From: Sergeia podlipaevii
Taxonomy: Eukaryota > Euglenozoa > Kinetoplastea > Trypanosomatida > Trypanosomatidae
Assembly (NCBI GenBank): GCA_030849805.1
Contig: JASANZ010001847.1
Span: 1-19,289 of the forward strand
Length of the DNA stretch: 19,289 nucleotides
Reading direction: 5' to 3'
The notes under the pieces were generated by a model, which saw only the letters and a program-made list of their open reading frames with translations, did no database searches and was not told the DNA's origin. The position numbers were made by a program, and so were the translations under genes. Shown piece after piece: positions 1 through 6,797 of this stretch; within the stretch, counting starts at the first letter, position 1, and every line of letters starts with the position of its first letter.

Positions 1-87
1 TGCTGTAGCGCACTTTCTGCCCTCGAACAATCAGCTCCTACGCGTTTCTTTTTTCTTCTCTCTTAACTTCTACACTGCTTCTTCCAA

Positions 88-133
88 CTAAAAACAAGCA
101 ACAACAGAAAAAAAAAAGTGAGGAGGGGGGGAG
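88..133 (-). promoter_or_regulatory. Predicted trans-splice acceptor for a gene beyond the left edge
   Basis: In mRNA sense, CTCCCCCCCTCCTCAC is followed by a T run, then GTTGTTGCTTGTTTTTAG, with the AG at 89-88. The sense strand has no ATG from position 180 down to 1. This is the same arrangement as in front of the five genes of the window, so a further minus-strand gene probably begins to the left of position 1. Confidence 0.4.
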
Positions 134-210
134 CACAAAACAAAAATAACGCGTGTTAGTTGCGGAGAGCACCTCGCGCGCATGTATCGTAAGACTGCGG
201 TAACCCTCAA

Positions 211-232
211 TGTGTGTGTGTGTGTGTGTGTG
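211..232. repeat. (TG)11 microsatellite
   Basis: Eleven uninterrupted TG units in the spacer near the left edge. In the minus-strand transcript this would read as CA repeats. Confidence 0.95.
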
Positions 233-440
233 AAGAAGAGAGAGGAAGGTATCAGTAAAGTGATTCAACACCAAGAGCAAGGTGACCAACCCAAAAGCTA
301 CACAACACATACCAAAGGAGAGAGAAAGAGATGAGGTAGGCACGAAGGACATTTTGAAAAAAAAAAAAGATATCCAAACGTGGAAATACAAAAGGCAATA
401 ATAGGAAGCAACGCATTACACACAGATTGCTGCACGAAGA

Positions 441-464
441 AATAATAATAATAATAATAATAAT
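441..464. repeat. (AAT)8 microsatellite
   Basis: Eight AAT units in the spacer downstream of the LRR gene. Similar AAT/TAA runs occur at 1001-1021 and 15691-15709. Confidence 0.95.
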
Positions 465-915
465 GGTAAAACTCTGACCCGCAACTGTTACACTAGTTAC
501 CTTTGCGCGTTTTTCGAGCTGCATTTTAGCCCTTCAGTTGCTCATTATTTTTTTCTCACGGTTTTGAAACAAATAATAAAGAGTACGCATAATTTTTATT
601 CTACCTTTTTTTAAAATACAGATAATATTCTTTTTAATTTCTATTTTATAGATTTTTTTCGAAAGGTGCACCACATCCTCCCCGAGGAATTTGCCCCCTC
701 AGGCATTCCCCTATAAATAAACACCCTCGCGCAGTAATGCATGTATAACATCGAAGCTTCCACACTAGCTTGCATGTAGCAAACAAAAGTCAAAGAAGCA
801 AGAAAAAGGGATGATACATCCATGAGGGACCGTGCCGAAACGTTGGCGGGAGTAGGAAAAAAAAAAAGAGAAGAGCGCCGGAAAAATCTGGAATAATGAT
901 AATGGCAAGATCTCA

Positions 916-936
916 ATATATATATATATATATATA
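916..936. repeat. AT dinucleotide repeat
   Basis: An uninterrupted alternating A/T run just left of the duplicated segment at the N of position 974. Confidence 0.95.
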
Positions 937-973
937 AAGCAAGGAAAAATGTAAAACACACCTTGACATAATA

Positions 974-974
974 N
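974..974. other. Single-N assembly gap flanked by a 31-bp exact duplication
   Basis: The 31 bases at 943-973 are repeated identically at 975-1005, with one N between them. This is the expected product of joining two contig ends without merging their overlap, so the second copy is probably not real. It sits between an AT repeat and a TAA repeat, both of which hinder assembly. Confidence 0.85.
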
Positions 975-1000
975 GGAAAAATGTAAAACACACCTTGACA

Positions 1001-1021
1001 TAATAATAATAATAATAATAA
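1001..1021. repeat. (TAA)7 microsatellite
   Basis: Seven TAA units. The start of the run coincides with the end of the second copy of the 31-bp duplication, so its true length is uncertain. Confidence 0.9.
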
Positions 1022-1144
1022 ATAAACATACATACGAGAAATGAGCCGATCCTTTGCTTGCACATGCACCACATTTGAGCCTCCGCAAACATTTTTTAAA
1101 GCATGTCTTACGAAAAGCCCAAGGCTGTGATGACTCTGTACGAT

Positions 1145-1165
1145 AACAACAACAACAACAACAAC
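1145..1165. repeat. (AAC)7 microsatellite
   Basis: Seven AAC units followed by an A run. A similar CAA run is found at 6618-6638. Confidence 0.95.
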
Positions 1166-1292
1166 AAAAAAGAAAATTAACAGCATTACGAAAAGAAAGT
1201 AATAGAAAATAAAAAAAATGAAAAAAAAAGGTGGAAGAAAGAAACACAGCTACACTGTGAGGCGCATGGGCACCCCAAACCTCTATGTGTGG

Positions 1293-1322
1293 ACGTACGC
1301 ATGCACATGCGCACACGCACAC
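1293..1322. repeat. 30-nt alternating purine-pyrimidine tract
   Basis: Perfect alternation of purine and pyrimidine, rich in CA, CG and GC steps. Such tracts can adopt Z-DNA under supercoiling. It is located in a spacer. Confidence 0.8.
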
Positions 1323-1678
1323 TATCGTGCATGCGATTCTATATCAAATTTGTAAGAAACATAACATAAGAGGAGAGAAAAAACACATAGTGTATATATA
1401 TATTTATACTCCTCAAGGATGCAAAGTGCTATTCTCTTCCCCTAGCACACGTGCAGAAAAAAAAATAAGCAGAAATAAAAACGCGGAATACACCCAAAGT
1501 CTCCTCTCGTTCCACACACCATAAACAGTTGTGCGAAGAGCACAATATAAACATAAATTCAAATGCGCTACTGCACCGCGACAGTTGAGAGCAAGAGGGA
1601 CTAATATCCACTAGGTAGCGCTCTATTCTCTCTTATTACTCAGCCTTCTTGCATGTGGCGTGTATAGGTGATTCTCCT

Positions 1679-1679
1679 N
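1679..1679. other. Single-N ambiguity beside an 11-G run
   Basis: An N follows ATTCTCCT and precedes G at 1680-1690. A long G run is rare elsewhere in the window. The N plus the homopolymer indicates a gap or an unresolved run length rather than a biological feature. Confidence 0.75.
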
Positions 1680-2137
1680 GGGGGGGGGGGTCAAAGACAT
1701 AAATATAGAGTGTTCATCAAACACTCATTAGTGTATCAAGGCGTCATTTTGGTTTCCTACCACACGCGCGGTTCCGCTATACACTGAGGCAGCAGATGGC
1801 GATAGTACCTTATACGTCTTCCCACCCATTGCCACTTCTTTCAAACAATAGACTATCCTTTTTTTTTCTCTATTGATAAATTGAGTCAAGAGGCTCCTTA
1901 TGTATCGCTTTGTAGGCTTTTTTTTTTTTTTGCTTCTTCCCCTCACCTTCCTCTGGGTTTCCTAGTTTACAAAGGTGAGAAATTTCTTTCTTTTTGAAAA
2001 AAATGTTGCAGCTCGATTGTTCAATTTGGTTAAGTTGAAGATACAACGAAGCTGGCAATCACCGACATCTGCGCTATGAACTACGACGCCCCTCTCCCCC
2101 TCACTTCTTTTCCTTTTTCTTCCCTCTCCCTTTGATT

Positions 2138-3703
2138 TCAATATGCCACTTCGGAATAAGAGGAGGAAACTGCCGTGGTTGTACTTCCCGACATGGAGCT
2201 CTGACGCTCCTCACTGACGCTGGCCACGGAGTCGAGCGGGGTCCCGCGAGCAAGAACAATGCAGTTGGTCTGCCGCTCTTGCATCATGCTTTCCAAGTGA
2301 GCTGCAGAAAGGCGGGTGCAAGGGTTACCAGAGAGCACGAGAAGGTTCAGTCTGGGACAGACAAGGCGTGAGAGCAAAGTGCATATGTCTCGGATGCCGG
2401 CATCATTGATAGCGTTATCAGAAATGTCGAGCTCACGCATGGGGGCCTGACCACGCAGCAGACTCGACACCACCGCCACCGCACCGCAGTTACCGAGGTA
2501 GCAGGACCCAACGTGCAGAGTATGCAGTGTCCTCAGTCGCTCCAGGGCACTGGAAAGATTGGTGATGCCTTCGACGTCAAGCAAATTGTCAGATAGATAA
2601 AGGCGCTCCAGCCGTGGGTATGTCATGAGCTTCTGGCCTAGCATTTTAGCGCTGCGATAGGTGAGACGACATGACGACACGTCCAGCACGCGCAACTCCG
2701 GCAGGAAGCCAAGCCCTGACAGAGTCCTGGTCAGTGTCTCATCGCCATCGGCAGTGTGCTTCATATAGAGCTCCTGTAGAGTGCCCACGCACGGACGGAA
2801 GGAGGCAGCAAAGCCGGCAACCAGAGGCTGCTTTATGGAATTATGGGAAATATTCAACAAACGCAGAGAGACGGGAAACGCAGAATCACCGCTACCTTTG
2901 GCAGCAAACGCAATGATACAATCGTTGTTGGAGAGATCCAGCACTTCCACAGAGGATGCGTGGATGCCCGCCACGAGGGCGTCAGAGCAGACATCATCAA
3001 TACGACAGTGGCTGAGTCTGAGTTCCTTGAGTGAGGACTGGCAACATCCCGCAAGAATGCCGCCGAGCGCCTCTGTCGCCTTGCAGTTCAGGCGGACATC
3101 GCATAGGTTCAGATAGGTAAGATGAACCGCGCCACGCTCTGCAACACCAGTGAGGATCTCATGCACGCCATCGCCAGTGAGGTGAGTGGAAGAAAGGTTC
3201 AAGTGCGTGAGCTGAGGTGGAATCCACGCACGCAGCGCCGCAGCCACCTCGTTGCCGAGATCGTTTCCGCTGATGTCCAGGCGCGTCAGCATCGGGGCAT
3301 ACTGGGTGAAAGCGGAGAGGAGACCAATGAACCCGACGGAGCCGAGCTCCGCCCCACTTAAACATAACGACTGCATCTGTTGAGCACCACCGCTCTCCGC
3401 CGCCTCAGCGAGCAGACGAAGCCCTTCATCCCCGAGTACGGCACCACGGAGATCCACAAATTGGATTTCCTTGTGCTTCACAAGGTGCGCCTTGATCGCT
3501 ACGTAGAGATCCTTCGAGGGGAGGTCTGCGCTGCCTGCGGGTAGTACAAAGTGAGAGAACTCCCTGTTTTCCTTCTGCCGCCACTGGTATTGACGCGGTA
3601 TAGGGTTGGAAGTATCGTATGGATTTGAAACCCCTTCATCGATGTCCGCCACCGAATGATGCACAAGTCCGGATGCCCGAGTAGCAATAACTGTGTCTCC
3701 CAT
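2138..3703 (-). CDS. Leucine-rich-repeat protein (ribonuclease-inhibitor-like LRR), 521 aa
   Basis: The protein is built of about 14 LRRs with a spacing of roughly 26-30 residues. The LxxLxLxxN/C-type strands start near residues 80, 110, 139, 165, 195, 225, 252, 280, 309, 337, 364, 393, 422 and 452. Clear examples are LTRLDISGNDL, LKELRLSHCRI, LRVLDVSSCRL, LERLYLSDNLL and MRELDISDNAI. The long helical halves between strands (for example GVHEILTGV, DALVAGI) are typical of RI-like repeats. An N-terminal cap of about 75 residues has no repeats. The last 35 residues form a Ser/Thr-rich tail. No signal peptide, membrane span, kinase, F-box or NACHT domain is present, so it is probably a cytosolic or flagellar/cytoskeletal scaffold; LRR architecture alone does not define a partner. 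ATG 3703 is the first ATG after a long ATG-free leader, and an in-frame TGA lies a few codons upstream. A 2.1-kb non-coding stretch follows it. Confidence 0.92.
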   Translation of the reverse strand: MGDTVIATRASGLVHHSVADIDEGVSNPYDTSNPIPRQYQWRQKENREFSHFVLPAGSADLPSKDLYVAIKAHLVKHKEIQFVDLRGAVLGDEGLRLLAEAAESGGAQQMQSLCLSGAELGSVGFIGLLSAFTQYAPMLTRLDISGNDLGNEVAAALRAWIPPQLTHLNLSSTHLTGDGVHEILTGVAERGAVHLTYLNLCDVRLNCKATEALGGILAGCCQSSLKELRLSHCRIDDVCSDALVAGIHASSVEVLDLSNNDCIIAFAAKGSGDSAFPVSLRLLNISHNSIKQPLVAGFAASFRPCVGTLQELYMKHTADGDETLTRTLSGLGFLPELRVLDVSSCRLTYRSAKMLGQKLMTYPRLERLYLSDNLLDVEGITNLSSALERLRTLHTLHVGSCYLGNCGAVAVVSSLLRGQAPMRELDISDNAINDAGIRDICTLLSRLVCPRLNLLVLSGNPCTRLSAAHLESMMQERQTNCIVLARGTPLDSVASVSEERQSSMSGSTTTAVSSSYSEVAY

Positions 3704-4128
3704 AATGAGTTCACAGAATCAATTGGTGTCAATGACAAATTGCCAGCAAACTTCTTTTTTTTCGTCTTGGGTAAGCTGAGCAATGAGTATTGACACACGT
3801 AACAAATCAGCAAAAGAGAAGCACACACACAAAAATAAATAAAATGTGAGTGATATACTGCTACCTGTAAAAGCGAAATTGACTTTTTTTTTTCTAAATT
3901 GTATTTTTCTTTCCTCCTGTAACTAGATTCAATAAATAAATAAAAATAATAACGAGATGGCTAATGGTCAAGAGAAAAAAAAAATGATAGTATGTGAGCC
4001 TTCCTAGGAAAGTAGACCTTTCCGCGTTGCTAGCTAAATTCGTTTGTAATAACTACTGTCCCTTTATTTTTCTGGAACGTGCTTTGGTTGCCTTGTGTTG
4101 TCTCGTCTCTATCGTTCTCCCTGAGTAA

Positions 4129-4212
4129 CTTTCGCACGCATTTTTTTTTTTTCAAGCATTAGGGGAAAAAATAGAAGGAAGAAGATAGAGGTAAGAGGTA
4201 AGAGGGAGGGGG
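4129..4212 (-). promoter_or_regulatory. Predicted trans-splice acceptor for the LRR gene
   Basis: A pyrimidine-rich block of about 50 nt lies at 4212-4161 in mRNA sense (repeated CTCTTAC, then TCTTCTTCC). The next AG is at 4130-4129. The 425-nt leader to ATG 3703 has no ATG, and the next sense ATG upstream is at 4141-4139. A shorter tract (about 3984-3972) with an AG at 3962-3961 is an alternative and would give a 257-nt leader. Confidence 0.4.
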
Positions 4213-4422
4213 TTGGCAATGAAGAGGACAATCGTGATAGGGCATATATGTTATGCTTTGCAGCTGTACTAGCGGCCAACATCAACCACAAGTAAAATGC
4301 AGTAGCAAGTAAGTAGCGTACGATAGTAGTGGCGTTCATAAACTTAGATACGTTATAGTGTTACAAAGTGAAGATACCAACCTTTTCGTTTGTTTGCTGT
4401 GCAACGAGCATCAACACCCTCA

Positions 4423-4444
4423 TCTTTCTCTCATGAGAGAAAGA
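4423..4444. repeat. 22-bp perfect palindrome, 11-bp arms, no loop
   Basis: The centre is TCATGA, with arms CTCTTTC-like on one side and GAGAAAG-like on the other. Symmetry is exact from 4423 to 4444 and breaks at 4422/4445. It ends 2 nt before the unassigned acceptor-like AG at 4447-4448. Confidence 0.9.
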
Positions 4445-4446
4445 AA

Positions 4447-4476
4447 CTAAAATAAAATAAGATAAAGAAAAGAAGA
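4447..4476 (-). promoter_or_regulatory. Acceptor-like pyrimidine tract and AG without an assigned gene
   Basis: In mRNA sense, CTTCTTTTCTTTATC then TTATTTTATTTTAG ends in an AG at 4448-4447. It is as good as the acceptors assigned to genes but lies 745 nt upstream of the LRR start, and sense ATGs lie between the two. It could be a cryptic or alternative site, or serve a small transcript in this spacer. A 22-bp palindrome lies immediately downstream. Confidence 0.25.
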
Positions 4477-5202
4477 CAGTCACTTTACAACGAGCAGCCA
4501 ATGGTCAATCCATTTAAAAACATATATATATATATGTATGCGTACGTATATGTAGAGCAGGCTACCATTAGGTAAACAGTTATCCGAAGTCAACTTTCTC
4601 ACTCGTTCTCCTTTCGGTATAAAATAGCGTACCTAGATAAAATACGTTTCAACGCATGATAATCAGTACGAAGACGTGGCGATAAAGGAGAAAAAGAAAA
4701 GTTGAGTATTCAATCACTGCCAAGGTCTTTATAAGTATGACAGAAACAGATACATATATATTGGTAGATAGATAGGTGAAGTAGGTGGGTAGACCATGTG
4801 CGGTGCGTCCGTGCAGTACACACACTCTCGCTTCTTTAAAAAAAAAAAAAATGGTTCTCCAGCAAAAGCAAGGGCAGCATAGATTGAAAAGGATTACACG
4901 ACAAGCATTTTTTAGAAAAGGAATAACAAGGGCAAACGCACACATCATAAATGCACACAGTTTGCATTTTGTTGCCTCCTCAGTCTCGAGAGAAATATAT
5001 ATATATATATATAGCGAACTCAGCTACACCACTCTACCTGTGCGTCTTTCAAAAACAAAGGGAGAGAAGACAAGATGAATGAAGAGAACGCGTTGAGGTA
5101 GTGCCTCTCTCATTGCCCCCTTACTTTTCATGCCCCCATCAAACACCTGCTTTCATACTTTGTGCGAGAGGAAGAGCCCAGTCCTAATGCTTCGTACTCG
5201 CC

Positions 5203-5236
<34 letters not shown>
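5203..5236. repeat. Compound (CT)8(AT)9 microsatellite
   Basis: Sixteen bases of CT repeat run directly into eighteen of AT repeat, about 75 nt downstream of the stop of the 277-aa gene (in its probable 3'UTR). Confidence 0.95.
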
Positions 5237-5237
<1 letters not shown>

Positions 5238-5311
5238 TATTTGTATTTCACTGTAACAAAATATCATATATATTTGCAACCTCCATGTCACAGTTTTTTT
5301 TTTCTATGTTT

Positions 5312-6145
5312 CTATATTTTCATGACCGCGAGGTGAGGGTTCCACGCATACGTGCCAAAAGCCGCCGAGAACACCTTGTAAGTCACTTGCAAGCCACCGA
5401 GCTCCTTCTCATCGGTCGCTCGATCCGTATTGCGGCTCTTGTACTCCTCCATATTCCAGAGAATGTCTGCGAGCTCCAGCAAAGTGACCTGAATGGATGT
5501 CAAGAATACAAGCTGCGCGTGGCAGCTGCGGAGGGTCAATACATGCGTCTCCGGATCCTCAGGGGCCTCCCCTCCTTCACCAATTAGCCCGCGGTTGAGC
5601 TGCACGTAGAACTCGGTGACGCCACGCGCACGCTTCATGACAATGTCGCGTATCGCCTGGCAAAAACGCTCTTGACGCGTATAGTTCAGTCTCCTGCCAT
5701 GCTGCGAGGAGCGCGAATTCCCGAGTGGCGTAGCCAGTGAGGACCGCGATGGCTGCTCCTGTCCAGAAGTGTAGGACATTGCCGCACGCACACCGTTCCC
5801 TGCGTGCAGCTGTGGCTCACACTTCACGACGGTATGACGCTGCTGCATCTTGGAGGGGTCCTTGTAGTCATCCGTAATGTTCACCACCTGTACCTGCTGC
5901 TGCTCTCCACGGGCGTTCTCGATGTGAGCGCGGCCGCTCGGATGGCGAGTGTGTTGGAGAGGTGGTACCATGCGTAGACCAGAACGAGGGAAATCACACG
6001 TGGCGGTGGACTCCTGGTTGCCATACACTCCCTTTGATGGTGTGTTGGGAGCCGGCGAGTTATTCGAGGAATCAAAAATGTTGAGAGTGCCATACTTCAT
6101 CTTACGCACGTAGTCCTTGTCAGGGGTGGTGGCTTCAGTCTGCAT
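5312..6145 (-). CDS. Hypothetical protein, 277 aa, disordered N-terminal half and compact C-terminal domain
   Basis: I do not recognise this protein. Residues 1 to about 148 are polar and low-complexity (Ser, Pro, Gln, Asn, His), with little predicted structure. From about 150 to 277 it looks folded and mostly helical: RQERFCQAIRDIVMKRA, GVTEFYVQLNRGLI, an acidic linker (GEGGEAPEDPET), HVLTLRSCHAQLVFLTS, then VTLLELADILWNMEEYKSR and a C-terminal aromatic segment ending AFGTYAWNPHLAVMKI. No signal peptide, membrane span, zinc site or nucleotide-binding motif is seen. A cyclin-like helical fold crossed my mind, but no cyclin-box residues could be matched. Coding status is supported by a base composition like the neighbouring genes, an in-frame TAA directly before ATG 6145, an ATG-free leader of about 196 nt, and a strong splice-acceptor signal at 6342-6343. 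It is probably a kinetoplastid-restricted protein; function unknown. Confidence 0.82.
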   Translation of the reverse strand: MQTEATTPDKDYVRKMKYGTLNIFDSSNNSPAPNTPSKGVYGNQESTATCDFPRSGLRMVPPLQHTRHPSGRAHIENARGEQQQVQVVNITDDYKDPSKMQQRHTVVKCEPQLHAGNGVRAAMSYTSGQEQPSRSSLATPLGNSRSSQHGRRLNYTRQERFCQAIRDIVMKRARGVTEFYVQLNRGLIGEGGEAPEDPETHVLTLRSCHAQLVFLTSIQVTLLELADILWNMEEYKSRNTDRATDEKELGGLQVTYKVFSAAFGTYAWNPHLAVMKI

Positions 6146-6341
6146 TTATGCAGCTTCCGGGTGTCTTGTGGCGATTCTTTTTTTAAAAAATAAAATGATA
6201 TAATGTGATTGAACTGAGAAAGTTAGTTAGTTTCGCTATGACAGCGAAGGATGCGTAGGTGACCGACGTGTTACAGTGTGTGTATATGTGCGCAAGCTAA
6301 AATGAGGAAAAAAAGAGTAGGTACAGCTAATCGCGAATAAA

Positions 6342-6375
6342 CTGCAAAGAAAAAAAAAGAGATAAGATAAAAAAA
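6342..6375 (-). promoter_or_regulatory. Predicted trans-splice acceptor for the 277-aa hypothetical gene
   Basis: In mRNA sense, TATCTTATCTC is followed by nine T and CTTTGCAG, a near-ideal pyrimidine tract plus acceptor, with the AG at 6343-6342. The leader to ATG 6145 is 196 nt and ATG-free; the next sense ATG upstream is at 6414-6412. A second acceptor-like AG at 6298-6297 follows CTCTTTTTTTCCTCATTTT. Confidence 0.55.
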
Positions 6376-6617
6376 TACTATGGAGCAGCAATCAGGAGTG
6401 CCAACTGGGATCATACGGAGGCAAGGGAAAAGATAAATCATGATAGTATGCACAAAGTCAAAGTAAACGAAAAAAAAGAAAGCACCTACTGCATACACAC
6501 ACCGATATACATGCACGTAGCAGTGCATGCACGCCAGACAGCACTAATTCATTTTTTTAAAGAAAAAGTTGCAATTAGGGTTGATATTAGGCAGATTATT
6601 ATGAATAAAAACACATA

Positions 6618-6638
6618 CAACAACAACAACAACAACAA
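6618..6638. repeat. (CAA)7 microsatellite
   Basis: Seven CAA units in the probable 3'UTR of LTN1; reads as TTG repeats in the mRNA. Confidence 0.95.
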
Positions 6639-6797
6639 TCAAGTATTCATCCGTTCATATACGACTATATACGCTTAAAGAGAGAAGCTTTCCATTTCAT
6701 TTCCATCCAATTCAATCAACGCTGAACAACAACGACAAGAGAAAAAAAAAGCATCACATACAACATGCATCCAAAATCGCGTCACACAGACACAGTC

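Larger units (their letters stand above)
1..2137. other. 2.1-kb spacer downstream of the LRR gene
   Basis: No convincing gene is seen on either strand. The open frames here run through microsatellites or homopolymers or begin at non-ATG codons. The stretch probably holds the LRR 3'UTR on its right side and the leader of the next gene (1 to about 87) on its left. It contains TG, AAT, AT, TAA and AAC microsatellites, an alternating purine-pyrimidine tract at 1293-1322, and two single-N positions (974, 1679). No tRNA-like box was recognised. Confidence 0.7.
3704..5311. other. 1.6-kb spacer between the LRR gene and the 277-aa gene
   Basis: It comprises the LRR leader (up to about 4128), then AT-rich sequence that should include the 3'UTR of the 277-aa gene. 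It contains AT repeats (4522-4535, 4995-5013), a CT/AT compound repeat (5203-5236), a 22-bp palindrome (4423-4444) and an unassigned acceptor-like site (4447-4476). Two hydrophobic ATG-started frames (4109-4339 and 4649-4948, minus) are not supported well enough to call as genes. Confidence 0.65.
6146..6797. other. 0.65-kb spacer between the 277-aa gene and LTN1
   Basis: The lower part (6146 to about 6341) is the predicted ATG-free leader of the 277-aa gene. The rest is probably LTN1 3'UTR and includes a CAA repeat at 6618-6638, which reads as TTG repeats in the transcript. No gene or structured RNA was seen. Confidence 0.7.

Noticed and set aside
641..1322. Overlapping minus-strand frames crossing the N at 974
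   Set aside because: They run through the duplicated artefact and through AT, TAA and AAC repeats, so the translations are low-complexity.
1728..1946. Minus-strand 72-codon frame in the left spacer
   Set aside because: It begins at GTG and has a Lys run from poly-T DNA. The more complex C-terminal 35 codons look less repetitive, but nothing supports translation.
4649..4948. Minus-strand 99-codon frame rich in Phe, Leu and Cys
   Set aside because: The hydrophobic look comes from T-rich DNA (a poly-T run encodes the Phe stretch); no leader signature lies upstream.
5312..6145. Cyclin identity for the 277-aa protein
   Set aside because: The helical C-terminal half invited the idea, but no cyclin-box signature residues could be placed.
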